Source of the DNA: Woeseia oceani | Lineage (GTDB): Bacteria; Pseudomonadota; Gammaproteobacteria; Steroidobacterales; Woeseiaceae | Direction: 5' to 3' | NCBI RefSeq assembly: GCF_001677435.1 | Contig: NZ_CP016268.1 | Location: forward strand, 1,539,001-1,603,000 | Length of the DNA stretch: 64,000 nt | Shown here: positions 18,670-28,703 of the stretch, piece after piece | How positions within the stretch are numbered: the stretch's first letter is position 1 | Layout: each line of letters starts with the position of its first letter | Program-made: the position numbers and the translations under genes | Notes under the pieces: generated by a model | Database searches by the model: none | Told to the model about the DNA's origin: nothing | The model's input: the letters and a program-made list of their open reading frames with translations, nothing else

Positions 18670-20076
18670 ATGGAGACGCCGTACAAAAAACTGTATGACC
18701 GCCTGCCGGCCACGCTGCAGAATCTGGCGGTTACCGCGTTCAGTGTGCTGCTTGACCGTCAGCGTTACGGTGGTCGCTTTCGGGAATTTCAGGCTTTGCT
18801 TGAGAAGAGTCAATGGTACGACGAGCGGCAGCTCGAGGCGTACCAGAACAAGCAATTACAGAGAATTGTCGCCTACGCTTATCAGCATGTTCCGTATTAT
18901 CGGCAAGTCATGGATGAGCGTGGACTCAAGGTGGCGGACATCGCGACCAGTGCGGACCTGCATAAACTGCCCGTATTGACCAAGGACATTATTCGGACAC
19001 GCTTCGCGGACCTCTTGTCAGACGAATTCGACCTCAAAACAGTCGCACGTGGCAATACGAGTGGTACGACCGGTTCGCCGCTCGAAGTGTGTTATGACGA
19101 AGACATGATCCGCATCAACTACGCGATGCTGGATCGTCAGTATCGTTGGGCGGATACGCGCCTAGGTCGCTCCGGCGATAAAGTCGCTGTGATTCGCGGC
19201 AATGTCATTGTGCCTCTCAATCAGAGCAAACCACCGTACTGGCGCTATAATTATTTGCACCGGCAGATGCTGTTATCGTCTTTCCATTTGTCGCAGGACA
19301 ACCTGCCAGCCTACGTCGCTGAGCTACGGAAGTTTAACCCACGCGTGCTCGATGGCTACCCGTCAACACTCTATGTGTTGGCGAAGTACCTCAAGAATAA
19401 AGGCGAGACCTTGCCGCTGCATGCGGTATTGTCATCTTCCGAGACGCTTTATGACTTCCAGCGGGAAACAATAGAGGAAAGCTTCGCTTGCAAGGTGTTT
19501 GACTACTTTGGGGCGGCGGAGCGGGTCTTGTTTGCGACCGAATGCGATCAGCATATGGGGCATCACGTGTGTGCGGAATACGGCATTACCGAACTCCTGG
19601 ACCGCGACCTGAAACCGGTTGCAACAGGTGAGACCGGGACTCTGGTAGCGACATCGCTGCACAATATCGCGATGCCGCTGATACGTTACGTTACCAATGA
19701 CATGTCGGCCCTCAAGGCGGAAAAATGCAGTTGCGGGCGGGGCTTGCCGTTGATGGAAGATGTCGCGACCAAAGCGGAAGATTCTTTGACGCTCAAAGAT
19801 GGCAGGATCATCTCCCCGTCGGTTCTGACCCACCCGTTTAAACCGCTGACCACGATTGAAGAATCGCAGATCATTCAGGAATCACTGGACCTGGTTGTAG
19901 TGAAGCTGGTGCCCGGCAAGGGGTTTAGTGAAGAACACACGGATGCGCTGGTGCACGGCTTGCAGGACCGGCTGGGAGCGGGCATAGAAATTCGTATAGA
20001 GATCGTCGATGAGCTTGAGCGATCGGCATCCGGGAAATTCAAATGGGTGATTTCCCGAGTGGCGCTCGGAATCTGA
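18670..20076 (+). CDS. CapK/PaaK-like adenylate-forming ligase
   Basis: A 468-residue protein of the phenylacetate-CoA ligase group: NTSGTTGSPLEV phosphate loop near residue 128, DYFGAAERV, ELLDRDLKPVATGETG and a C-terminal SASGKFKWV with the probable catalytic lysine. CapK-type homologues occur in capsule loci, where their substrate is usually unknown. The gene begins 2 bases after the GT4 stop and is followed 14 bases on by the asparagine synthase gene, so an activated acid passed to an amidation step is possible. Confidence 0.84.
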   Translation: METPYKKLYDRLPATLQNLAVTAFSVLLDRQRYGGRFREFQALLEKSQWYDERQLEAYQNKQLQRIVAYAYQHVPYYRQVMDERGLKVADIATSADLHKLPVLTKDIIRTRFADLLSDEFDLKTVARGNTSGTTGSPLEVCYDEDMIRINYAMLDRQYRWADTRLGRSGDKVAVIRGNVIVPLNQSKPPYWRYNYLHRQMLLSSFHLSQDNLPAYVAELRKFNPRVLDGYPSTLYVLAKYLKNKGETLPLHAVLSSSETLYDFQRETIEESFACKVFDYFGAAERVLFATECDQHMGHHVCAEYGITELLDRDLKPVATGETGTLVATSLHNIAMPLIRYVTNDMSALKAEKCSCGRGLPLMEDVATKAEDSLTLKDGRIISPSVLTHPFKPLTTIEESQIIQESLDLVVVKLVPGKGFSEEHTDALVHGLQDRLGAGIEIRIEIVDELERSASGKFKWVISRVALGI

Positions 20077-20090
20077 GGAACAAGTAACGC

Positions 20091-21935
20091 ATGTGTGGCA
20101 TTAACGGAATATTTCATAGGGATCGCGATCGGGCCGTGGACGAACGTGCAGTGCTGGCCATGCGTGATTGCATGGTGTATCGCGGGCCGGATGAAGAAGG
20201 CGTGTACGTAGATCGAGACCTCGGGCTCGGGCATCGCCGATTGAGCATCATTGGCTTGACCACGGGTCAACAACCCATGACCGATGCGACCGGGAACCTC
20301 TGTATCGTCTACAACGGCGAAACCTACAACTATGCGGCGTTGCGCGCGTCGCTGCAAAGCAAGGGCTATTCGTTTCGTACCGATTCGGACACGGAGGTAG
20401 TCCTCAACCTCTACGCAGAGTACGGCGCCGATTGCGTTACGCACATGAACGGACTGTTCGCCTTTGCCGTGTGGGACAAGCGCAAGCGTGAACTGTTTAT
20501 CGCGCGTGACCGACTGGGTATCAAACCTCTCTATTACACAAATACGGACAAGGGTTTTGTCTTCGCCTCGGAAATCAAGTCGGTATTGGCCAGTGGACTG
20601 CACGAACCCCGAATCAATACTCAGGCGGTCTATGAGTACTTCATGTTTCGCGCGGTATGCGGCGAGCAAACCTTGTTCGACGGTGTTCAATCCTTGCTGC
20701 CAGGTCACCACATGCTGGTCAGTGACGAGGGCGTCACGATTCAACAGTACTGGAATGAGCACTCCGGTAGCGATACCGGCATTCATACGATGGATGCCGC
20801 GGTTGATCGCCTGGATGAACTGCTGACCGATGCGGTCAATGTGCGGTTGATGAGTGAAGTGCCGCTTGGTACGTTCTGCAGCGGCGGCGTGGACTCAAGC
20901 CTGGTGACGGCCCTTGCGGCGCGTGCGCGTGGCAGTGCGATCAATACCTTCTCGGTAGGCTTTGACGAAGTAGCTTTCGACGAATCCGAGTACGCCCGCA
21001 AGGTGTCCGCCAAGTACGGCACAACGCACCATGAAATCCGGATTACCAGCAAGGATTTTGCGGACTATGTTCCACAGCTGGTTCATTTGAATGATGAACC
21101 GCTAAATTTCGCAAATTCCGTCCACATCTATGCAGTCAGTAAACTGGCGAAGGATTTTGTGACCGTCGTATTGACCGGAGAGGGCGCTGACGAATTGTTC
21201 CTTGGCTATCCGCGCTACCATTTGCCGCGATTCGCCGCGACTTTGGATCGTGTCAGCTGGTTAAGCAAGCCGTTGCTGTCAACAGCGGCAACCGTGCTGC
21301 GGGATCACCGTTTCGCCAAACTGCGCCGTTACCTCGATATTTCACGGGAAGATCGCGTGTTGCTGAATGCGGCAAGTGGACAGGATGAAGAAGTGCGGGC
21401 GGTACTCGATAACGTCATACCGTCAAGTCTCGACTACCGCCGGAAGATCGCTCACGAGCTGGCCGATGGCGGCGATATTATGGCGAGATTGTCTGTAAAT
21501 GATCAGAAAACCTATCTGGTGTCGATCCTGAACCGGCAGGACAAGATGAGCATGGGGGCGAGCATCGAAGCGCGTGTCCCGTTCCTTGATTATCGCGTCG
21601 TGGAGTTCGCCAATCACTTGCAGTCTTCGTGCAAGACCCGTGGCTGGGATACCAAACAGGTGGTCAAGAAGGTCGCGAGTCGGTATCTGCCGGATGATGT
21701 CGTGCATCGGCGGAAATCCGGGTTCGGCGTACCGCTGGCGCAATACTTCCGTGAATCGGACGGACTGGGTGCAACGATCGAACGGCTGATCAACGACACC
21801 GACTACGAAGGACTGCTGGATAAGTCCACGCTACAGGACAGGCTGGCGCAACATCGGGATGGCAAAGCGGATCATTCGGAAATTTTGTGGACCACACTGA
21901 ATTTCCTGACATGGAAAGAACAATACGAACTCTGA
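20091..21935 (+). CDS. asnB: Asparagine synthase (glutamine-hydrolysing) family amidotransferase
   Basis: A 614-residue two-domain protein. Cys2 of MCGINGIF is the glutaminase nucleophile, with RGPDEEG and YNGETYNY downstream; the synthetase half carries the ATP loop FCSGGVDSSLV near residue 264 and LTGEGADELFLGY. This is the full AsnB layout. Inside a polysaccharide operon such proteins often amidate a sugar acid instead of making asparagine; XrtA-type loci carry a related amidotransferase. Function is therefore inferred, the family is certain. Confidence 0.88.
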   Translation: MCGINGIFHRDRDRAVDERAVLAMRDCMVYRGPDEEGVYVDRDLGLGHRRLSIIGLTTGQQPMTDATGNLCIVYNGETYNYAALRASLQSKGYSFRTDSDTEVVLNLYAEYGADCVTHMNGLFAFAVWDKRKRELFIARDRLGIKPLYYTNTDKGFVFASEIKSVLASGLHEPRINTQAVYEYFMFRAVCGEQTLFDGVQSLLPGHHMLVSDEGVTIQQYWNEHSGSDTGIHTMDAAVDRLDELLTDAVNVRLMSEVPLGTFCSGGVDSSLVTALAARARGSAINTFSVGFDEVAFDESEYARKVSAKYGTTHHEIRITSKDFADYVPQLVHLNDEPLNFANSVHIYAVSKLAKDFVTVVLTGEGADELFLGYPRYHLPRFAATLDRVSWLSKPLLSTAATVLRDHRFAKLRRYLDISREDRVLLNAASGQDEEVRAVLDNVIPSSLDYRRKIAHELADGGDIMARLSVNDQKTYLVSILNRQDKMSMGASIEARVPFLDYRVVEFANHLQSSCKTRGWDTKQVVKKVASRYLPDDVVHRRKSGFGVPLAQYFRESDGLGATIERLINDTDYEGLLDKSTLQDRLAQHRDGKADHSEILWTTLNFLTWKEQYEL

Positions 21936-21977
21936 GCGCAGTGCAATTCGCGCGGGAACCATCAACGGAGCAGAACG

Positions 21978-22790
21978 GTGGAAAAAGACGGATCAAAGGC
22001 AGCAGAAAGTACGCTGAGCAAACGCGATATTCATGAGGAATGGCGGGATAACTACCGGACTCCTGACAATGAGCATTTCTACCGCATGGCGTTCTCACAT
22101 ATTGTTAAGGAATTCGGAGCGCCTCCCGGCGCTCAGGTTATGGATGCCGGTTGCGGCAGTTGCGCGAAGTCCAAGCACCTTGTCGATCAGGGCCTGACAG
22201 TACTGGGTACTGACTTGTCCCAGCACGCGCTGGATATGGCAGGAGACGCTTTACGCGGGACCAGGTACGAACAGGCTATCGAACTCCGGCAGGCGAATCT
22301 GACGGCGATAACAATGGATGACGGCGCGATGCAGTATATCGTTTGCTGGGGCGTGCTCATGCATGTTCCGGATGTCACGACCGCTATTGCAGAGCTGAGC
22401 CGGATTCTTGCACCGGGCGGCCGTCTGGCGATTAGTGAAGGCAATAAACGTTCGCTGCAGTCGGTTGTCCTGCGCTTCCTGAAGAAAGTATTGCGTCGCG
22501 AACGAGCCGAGGTAATAGATACACCCGCTGGTATTGAGAACTGGGAAGAGACGGATGAAGGTCGGTTAATGACCCGGCAGGCGGACATTCCGTGGCTGGT
22601 GCGTGAATTCGACAAACACGGTTTGAAGCTGATCAGTCGTCGCGCAGGTCAGTTCTCGGAAATGTACTGGGTCGTGCCGACGCCGGTACTGAAGAAATTA
22701 ATTCACTGGTTTAACTGGTTGTGGTTCCGGGTGTTTCGCTGGGGTGGACCGGCCTTTGGCAATATTCTGGTATTCGAAAAACGCAAGTAA
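21978..22790 (+). CDS. Class I SAM-dependent methyltransferase
   Basis: A 270-residue protein starting with GTG at 21978. SAM-binding motif I reads QVMDAGCGSCAKSKHL (near residue 55), followed by VLGTDLSQHALDMA and the post-I acidic DDGAMQYIVCWGVLMHVPD. The last third has a hydrophobic stretch (LIHWFNWLWFRVFRWGG). It probably methylates a sugar or lipid-linked intermediate. It is the last plus-strand gene of the run and converges on the GT4 gene 6 bases away. Confidence 0.85.
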   Translation: MEKDGSKAAESTLSKRDIHEEWRDNYRTPDNEHFYRMAFSHIVKEFGAPPGAQVMDAGCGSCAKSKHLVDQGLTVLGTDLSQHALDMAGDALRGTRYEQAIELRQANLTAITMDDGAMQYIVCWGVLMHVPDVTTAIAELSRILAPGGRLAISEGNKRSLQSVVLRFLKKVLRRERAEVIDTPAGIENWEETDEGRLMTRQADIPWLVREFDKHGLKLISRRAGQFSEMYWVVPTPVLKKLIHWFNWLWFRVFRWGGPAFGNILVFEKRK

Positions 22791-22796
22791 CGAACG

Positions 22797-24011
22797 TTAG
22801 TCGGCGAGAATATCAGCATACAGTTCCTGGGTGCGTTGAACATTGATGTCGATGTGGAACTTCTGGTGCAGCAAGTCGTAGCCGCGCTTGGCCATTGCGC
22901 TGGCGGCGGCCGGGTCATCCAGCATTCGGATCACTTTATCGGCAAGGTCTTCGCTATTGCCGGGATCGAAGGTATAGCCGGAGACGCCATTGTCTATGAT
23001 TTCCGGTACAGCGCCGGCGGCGGCACCAATCAGTGGCTTGCGCAATGACATGGCTTCGATAAGGACCCGCCCGAACGGCTCCGGGTCGATGGATGTATGC
23101 AGCATGATATCCAGCGCATTCAGGTATTCCGGTACGCGGTTGGTGTAACCCGTGAACACTATTCGGTCGCCGAGTTCTAGTTCCTCGATCAAGGCTTGCA
23201 GCCGCTCATAATAGTAGCTGTCACTCGGGGAAACATCGCCGACCAGCATGCAAACCGTATCCGGATGTTGCCGGAGGATCAATGGCATGGCACGAACCGC
23301 CGTTTCCTGACCTTTCCACTCTTTAATGTTCCCGAGCACGCCGATGAGTTTTGCGTTGGGATCAACCTGATGTGCCGCCCGGATCTCGGCCGGATCACTC
23401 GTGGCTTGCATGATGTCGGGATCAATGCCGTTATAAATGGTTTCCGCACGCCGGATGATCACACCCTTGTCCAGCAAGTTGTCGCGCACGGCATCTGATA
23501 TGCACACGACGCACGACAGACGACGAGCGTAGTAACGGGAAAGTCGGTGGTAACTGTTGTTAATTCCACGCTCATGGGTGATCGCTGGAACACCCGCGAT
23601 TTGAGCGCCGAGCATCCACTCGTTATTGCGAATGATCGAATTGTTCAGGTGTAGTAGATCGATACGCTCTCGCCGTAACAGCCGTGCAAGCTTCAAAGCG
23701 GCGAAGGGCAGGAAACGAAAAAAATTCACAGCTTTCTGAACGATACGCAGGGCGGGGTAGCTCAGACGATAGAGCAGCGATGACTTTTCACCGGGCGGAT
23801 CGAAACTCATTGGCGATGGATGTGGAATCACCATGGTTTGTACACCTGCCTCGTTATAGCGGGCAATGAGTCCATTGTCTTTGCGGAATACAACGACAGG
23901 CTCGTACTTCGAGCGGTCCAGTCCTGCTGTAAGGAACAGCAAGCTGTAGTAGGAACCACCGATGGTTCCGTCGATATTGCCTTCGCAGTACATGATGCGG
24001 ACTTTTTTCAT
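22797..24011 (-). CDS. Family 4 glycosyltransferase
   Basis: A 404-residue GT-B enzyme: MKKVRIMYCEGNIDGTIGGSY start, LLHLNNSIIRNNEW, donor half VLGNIKEWKGQ and E-X7-E motif EPFGRVLIE. The frame stays open upstream to 24152 inside the flippase gene, but ATG 24011 begins the conserved domain. It is the last gene of the long minus-strand run headed by the c-di-GMP riboswitch. Confidence 0.88.
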   Translation of the reverse strand: MKKVRIMYCEGNIDGTIGGSYYSLLFLTAGLDRSKYEPVVVFRKDNGLIARYNEAGVQTMVIPHPSPMSFDPPGEKSSLLYRLSYPALRIVQKAVNFFRFLPFAALKLARLLRRERIDLLHLNNSIIRNNEWMLGAQIAGVPAITHERGINNSYHRLSRYYARRLSCVVCISDAVRDNLLDKGVIIRRAETIYNGIDPDIMQATSDPAEIRAAHQVDPNAKLIGVLGNIKEWKGQETAVRAMPLILRQHPDTVCMLVGDVSPSDSYYYERLQALIEELELGDRIVFTGYTNRVPEYLNALDIMLHTSIDPEPFGRVLIEAMSLRKPLIGAAAGAVPEIIDNGVSGYTFDPGNSEDLADKVIRMLDDPAAASAMAKRGYDLLHQKFHIDINVQRTQELYADILAD

Positions 24012-24039
24012 TGTTATTTGATCGCCTGTTTTGCGGGGT

Positions 24040-25581
24040 TCAGGAGAGGGCAGGGAGGTAACTCCGGAGGACCTGTCCGTACTGTCGTCTTTCCCGGGTA
24101 TGCAATGCAATGAACCAGGCACCAGCCAGATAGACAGGGCCGAGCAACGCAAATTGCACCATGAGTGTCAGCAAGGACGACGCTGGAATATAAGTATTGA
24201 CCGCGTAACAGGCGGCAGCAAACGGTGCGGTTGCGGCAACGGGACGGACGTAGGTTTCGAGTACGTATTTGCCGACAGGTAGTTTGAGCAAACGCAGGAC
24301 CATGAGCGGCAGCACGATCGTCATTATGACAATCTGCGGAATGGCCGTACCGAGGGCGACGCCTATTATGCCGAGCGATTGCACCAGTACAATGCTAATG
24401 GCGAAATTGGCAATAGCTTCTACAATGCGCAGGTTCGCAATTATTTTGTGTCGACTGATACCGTAGAGAATACTGCTGATGGTGTTCTGCGGTGTGGATA
24501 GGGCAACAGACACCGCCAGAATAAAGAGGACGTCGCCAGATAGTGCGGCGTATTCGTAACCCATCCAGTGACCAATGAATTGCCGTCCCATCGTCAGATA
24601 GATCGCCGCAATGGGCAATGCCATCAACATGGAAAGCCTGCCACCCTGCATAAGAACGGTCTGAATGGCCGCTGTGTCCTTCTTGGTTTCCAGCTCGCTG
24701 ACCAGCGGGTTCAATACCGTATTGGAGATCAGGATCAGGCGCCGAAGGTACTCTATCAGGTTGCCGGCAATGGCATAGAAGGTAACCGACGCGGCATTCA
24801 TGAATACACCAATGATCAGTGCATCCGTATAGAAAATGGCTTTCTGCCCCAGATTGTTGACGACTACGTGAACGCTGTAATTGTAGAGTGAACGGAATAC
24901 GGGGATCTGCTCACGCAATGGCCGGTGTTTGTAGCGTAGCTGGTAGCCGTGTTCGCCCAGCAGTATCTTGGAAGCCCGGTAAATCAGCAGGTTGTTGCCG
25001 AGGCCGATCACCAGTTGAATAATGGCCAGCGCCAGTATTCCGTAACCCAGATTGAGAAATACGAGTATCAGTGCAAGACGTATGAAGGCAAAGACAATGC
25101 CGATCTTGTTAAAGATATCGTAGCGCTGCAGACCCATAACTACGCCGGTATAGACGTTGAATGCGAGAGTCTGGCCAATGGTCAGCCCGGCGAGGACAAT
25201 GACGATTTTTGCAACTGGCACAACGTCGGGATCAACGTTGAAAATGCTGGAGAAGCCGAACGCCAGTGCGGTGGATACTGCCAAGGCAATAAAGCCTATT
25301 CCGCTGTAAAAGAGCAGACTGGCACTGAGGATTTCGTCGAGACTTTCGCTTTCTTTGCTGGCAAGGAATTTCGATACATAGCGTATGACCGATTCCCTCA
25401 CGCCGAAATCGAGCAGGTACAAATACCCGGTAAACTGCATCATGATGACCCAGATGCCATACCAGGTATTGCCGAGCGATTTCACAATGAACGGCGCAAG
25501 GAAGAACGAGATGACGATATTGACTGCCAGATTCGCCCAGTTGGAGAAAACGTTCTTGGCGACTCTCTTACCGATTGACAT
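24040..25581 (-). CDS. Wzx-like polysaccharide flippase (MATE/MVF-type)
   Basis: A 513-residue very hydrophobic protein with twelve to fourteen predicted membrane segments, opening with GKRVAKNVFSNWANLAVNIVISFFLAPFIV, typical of the polysaccharide biosynthesis/Wzx family. It should flip lipid-linked repeat units across the inner membrane for the polymerase at 14974-16266. It lies between the acyl-CoA ligase and a GT4. Confidence 0.88.
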   Translation of the reverse strand: MSIGKRVAKNVFSNWANLAVNIVISFFLAPFIVKSLGNTWYGIWVIMMQFTGYLYLLDFGVRESVIRYVSKFLASKESESLDEILSASLLFYSGIGFIALAVSTALAFGFSSIFNVDPDVVPVAKIVIVLAGLTIGQTLAFNVYTGVVMGLQRYDIFNKIGIVFAFIRLALILVFLNLGYGILALAIIQLVIGLGNNLLIYRASKILLGEHGYQLRYKHRPLREQIPVFRSLYNYSVHVVVNNLGQKAIFYTDALIIGVFMNAASVTFYAIAGNLIEYLRRLILISNTVLNPLVSELETKKDTAAIQTVLMQGGRLSMLMALPIAAIYLTMGRQFIGHWMGYEYAALSGDVLFILAVSVALSTPQNTISSILYGISRHKIIANLRIVEAIANFAISIVLVQSLGIIGVALGTAIPQIVIMTIVLPLMVLRLLKLPVGKYVLETYVRPVAATAPFAAACYAVNTYIPASSLLTLMVQFALLGPVYLAGAWFIALHTRERRQYGQVLRSYLPALS

Positions 25582-25589
25582 GGTCAGAC

Positions 25590-27212
25590 TCAGTTCCGCA
25601 AAGGAGCGGCGGAGAACAGGTCGCGGATCCCAGGCCGATCAGGCTTTCCATGGGCAGTAAGCGGCAGCGATTTGAGAATTAATATTTCATCAGGTTGCAT
25701 GTACGGTGGCAGTTCCCGTGCACACACATGGCGGATAGCGAAATCATTGTCCTCATGCAGTGATTTGGGAACGATAGCTACCGCGATTCGTTGACCGACC
25801 CGCTCGTCCGGCAGGCCAACGGCAATGACATGTTCAACGAGGTCGCTCGCATGAATGACCTCTTCGACTTCGGCAGGGCTGATCCGGTAGCCCGAGCTCT
25901 TGAGCATATGATCCGCGCGGTCAACGAAAAACAGGTATCCGTCCTCATCGCGTCTGACCAGGTCGCCAGACCATACGGCGAGCCGATGTGGACTGCCATT
26001 GCTGAGCGCCTTCGGCAAGGGTTTAAATCGTTCAGCAGTCGCCGCAGCGTTCTTCCAGTAACCCATGCTGATGAGTGCGCCACTGTGTACCAGCTCGCCA
26101 GGCTCACCCGGCGCGCAGCTTTCGCCGTTGGCGTTGACGACGTCGATGGTCACACCGGGAATTGCCTTGCCGATTGAGTCCGAGCGGGTATCAAGTTGCG
26201 CCGGATCAAGGTAGGTGGATCGAAATGATTCCGTCAGTCCGTACATCAGGAAAAGCTTAGCGCTGCCGGCTCGCGAGCGCAGGCGTTGCAATACGGACGA
26301 GGGAATGCGCCCGCCGGAGTTGGTCATGTACCGCAAGTGTTCGGTGATTTCTTCCGGCCAGACGACAGTCACCAGCTGGGCCCACATCGTGGGGACGCCG
26401 GCCAGACCAGTGATCCGGTACTTGCGCAGTTCTCCAAGCAGCTGCTGGGGCATTGAATAGTTGGTCAGTACCACCTCTGCATTGGCATAAAACGCAGTGG
26501 TGATCTGGCTGAAGCCGTAGTCGAAGCTCATCGGCAGCGTTGCGAGTATTCGATCCTGTGCCGAGTTATTGAGATAGCCTGAGACGATGCGCACACCGTC
26601 CAGCAAATTTCTGTGGGATACGAGAACGCCCTTTGCCCGACCGGTACTGCCGGAGGTGTAAAAGATCAGCGCGGGATCGTCGAGAGTGGGCGTGTGCGGA
26701 GAAGCGCTGGCCTCACCAGGGCGGCCAGCCAGGGCCTCCTGCCACGTGAGCATTTCGAATTTCGCAGGCGTTTGCACGGCGGCTTCGGTTGCGTCAGACA
26801 GTATCACCGTGTCTATGTTTGGCAGGGCTTCAAGTACGCCTGCGATCGATTGAAACAGGTAGCTCGTGCTAATCAGCACCGAAGCACCGCTGTCTTTCAA
26901 TACGTGTTCGATCTGGCGAGGACGCAATAACGGATTGACCGGTACGTAGATGCCGCCTGTGAGCATGGTAGCGAATGCCGCAATCACTGCTTCCGGGCAA
27001 TTGGGCAACAAGACAGCGACCCTCGTTTGTGACGCGGACTGGCGGGCCGCCAATTGTGCGGCAAGTGCCGCAACGGTGACCGATAAATCGGCGTACGAAT
27101 ACCTGTCATCTTTGAATGTCAGCGCGACTTTGTCGGGGGTCCGTTCGGCTCCGCGGGTCAATATGTCAGGCAACTTCTGCAACGATGATGCCTGATCGGA
27201 TGTGCTGCTCAT
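25590..27212 (-). CDS. Acyl-CoA ligase, exosortase-A-system type
   Basis: A 540-residue AMP-forming ligase. It shows the ATP loop FYTSGSTGRAKGV near residue 190, YGLTESFRST, WSGDLVRRDEDGYLFFVDRADHMLKSSGYRISP, and a C-terminal lysine in TAHGKPDRPG. It resembles the ligases that accompany XrtA loci with hydrolase 1 and 2. Both hydrolase-like genes are present nearby (30255 and 31210), which supports that assignment. Substrate unknown. Confidence 0.86.
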   Translation of the reverse strand: MSSTSDQASSLQKLPDILTRGAERTPDKVALTFKDDRYSYADLSVTVAALAAQLAARQSASQTRVAVLLPNCPEAVIAAFATMLTGGIYVPVNPLLRPRQIEHVLKDSGASVLISTSYLFQSIAGVLEALPNIDTVILSDATEAAVQTPAKFEMLTWQEALAGRPGEASASPHTPTLDDPALIFYTSGSTGRAKGVLVSHRNLLDGVRIVSGYLNNSAQDRILATLPMSFDYGFSQITTAFYANAEVVLTNYSMPQQLLGELRKYRITGLAGVPTMWAQLVTVVWPEEITEHLRYMTNSGGRIPSSVLQRLRSRAGSAKLFLMYGLTESFRSTYLDPAQLDTRSDSIGKAIPGVTIDVVNANGESCAPGEPGELVHSGALISMGYWKNAAATAERFKPLPKALSNGSPHRLAVWSGDLVRRDEDGYLFFVDRADHMLKSSGYRISPAEVEEVIHASDLVEHVIAVGLPDERVGQRIAVAIVPKSLHEDNDFAIRHVCARELPPYMQPDEILILKSLPLTAHGKPDRPGIRDLFSAAPLRN

Positions 27213-27275
27213 GAGAGCACCAGCAGGAGGTAAGCGGGCAAGCGTGAGCTATTCATAGTTGAATTTCGCATCAGC

Positions 27276-28688
27276 TTAGAACTGGAAGTACACGAATACT
27301 TGCGGCGTTAGTGGTGGGAAGACCAGCAACATGAACACGAAATAGGCATAGATGGCGGCCCGGACCATTCGCGGCAGACTCAGTACGTGCAGCAGGTTTC
27401 GCGATCGTTCTATCCAGAATTCCAGCAGCATCATGGGCAAGGCGAAGAAAGCGAGCATACCGAGGATATACGCGGAAAAATCCGTTACGCCAACATTTTG
27501 GAACAATCCGATGACCATTTCGTTCGCCTGAGTCAGTGACTCGGCGCGGAAGTAGATCCAGGTGATGCAAACGATATGGAAAAATATAATAACGCTGAAT
27601 AGTCGCTTCACTCCCGACAGGGCCGTTAGCGCCCGGCCACGGGCTTCCAGGATGTGATAGGCGATCAGGACAGAACCGTGAATGACGCCCCAGACGATGA
27701 AGGTCCAGTTGGCACCGTGCCACAGGCCGCCAAGGGCCATGGTCAGCATCAGGTTTCTGAAAGTGCCGTACACACCGCTGCGGTTGCCGCCCAATGGGAT
27801 GTAGAGGTAGTCGCGCAGCCAGGACGACAGCGTGATGTGCCAACGTTGCCAGAACTCGCTAGGTGTTCTGGAAAAGTACGGCATCTTGAAATTCCAGGAA
27901 AGATTAATGCCTAGCCACTTGGCAATGCCCTGTGCAATCGATGAATAGCCCGAGAAGTCGCAATAGATCTGTATTGCGAACGCGTAGATTCCGAACAGGA
28001 TCTCTGTATTGGCGAGTTCTGCAGTCGGTGTCGAGAAAATCCGGTCCACTACGGGAGCCAGGTTGTCTGCAATCACCACCTTCTTGAACATGCCGAAGAG
28101 CACGTGGTACAGGCCTTCGGCAAACGCGCCTTGTGCCAGTACGCGTGGTTTCAGGATCTGCGGCATCAGGTCTTTCGAGCGTTCGATCGGTCCGGCGACA
28201 AGCTGCGGAAAGAACGACACATAGACAGCGAAATCGAGTAAGCCGCGGGTAGGGCGAGTTACCCGCCGGTATACGTCAATCGTGTAGCTGAGCGTCTGGA
28301 AGGTATAGAAGGAGATGCCGACTGGCAGAATGATATTAAGTGTGGGTATTGATGCGCTGAAACCAGCCGCTTCCAACAGTAGTGCGAATTCATTAACAAA
28401 AAAGCCAAAGTATTTGAAAAAGCCCAGCAGGCCAAGATTGGTGCAGATCGATAGCAGCAGCCAGCGCTTCCGTCGCCCAGGGTCTTCATTGGCATCCACT
28501 TTCTGCGCGACGACGAAGTCGATCGCAGTAGACAGGAGAATCAGCGAAAGAAAACGCCAGTCCCAGTAGCCGTAAAACGTGTAGCTTGCCACGAGGAGCA
28601 GGACGTTCTGACCACGGAGATTCAGCCGCCAGTAAACCGCAATAACGATGGCGAAGAACGCCCAGAATATGAAACTGTTAAACAGCAT
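27276..28688 (-). CDS. MBOAT-family membrane O-acyltransferase
   Basis: A 470-residue protein with about ten membrane segments. The catalytic MBOAT histidine is in LGGLWHGANWTFI (near residue 330), preceded by the family's SEFWQRWHITLSSWLRDY segment. AlgI/DltB-type enzymes move acyl groups across the membrane for O-acylation of polysaccharides. The next gene encodes a single-pass SGNH protein, giving the usual AlgI/AlgJ-like pair. Confidence 0.9.
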   Translation of the reverse strand: MLFNSFIFWAFFAIVIAVYWRLNLRGQNVLLLVASYTFYGYWDWRFLSLILLSTAIDFVVAQKVDANEDPGRRKRWLLLSICTNLGLLGFFKYFGFFVNEFALLLEAAGFSASIPTLNIILPVGISFYTFQTLSYTIDVYRRVTRPTRGLLDFAVYVSFFPQLVAGPIERSKDLMPQILKPRVLAQGAFAEGLYHVLFGMFKKVVIADNLAPVVDRIFSTPTAELANTEILFGIYAFAIQIYCDFSGYSSIAQGIAKWLGINLSWNFKMPYFSRTPSEFWQRWHITLSSWLRDYLYIPLGGNRSGVYGTFRNLMLTMALGGLWHGANWTFIVWGVIHGSVLIAYHILEARGRALTALSGVKRLFSVIIFFHIVCITWIYFRAESLTQANEMVIGLFQNVGVTDFSAYILGMLAFFALPMMLLEFWIERSRNLLHVLSLPRMVRAAIYAYFVFMLLVFPPLTPQVFVYFQF

Positions 28689-28703
28689 GGATGCGTTCGC
28701 CCT

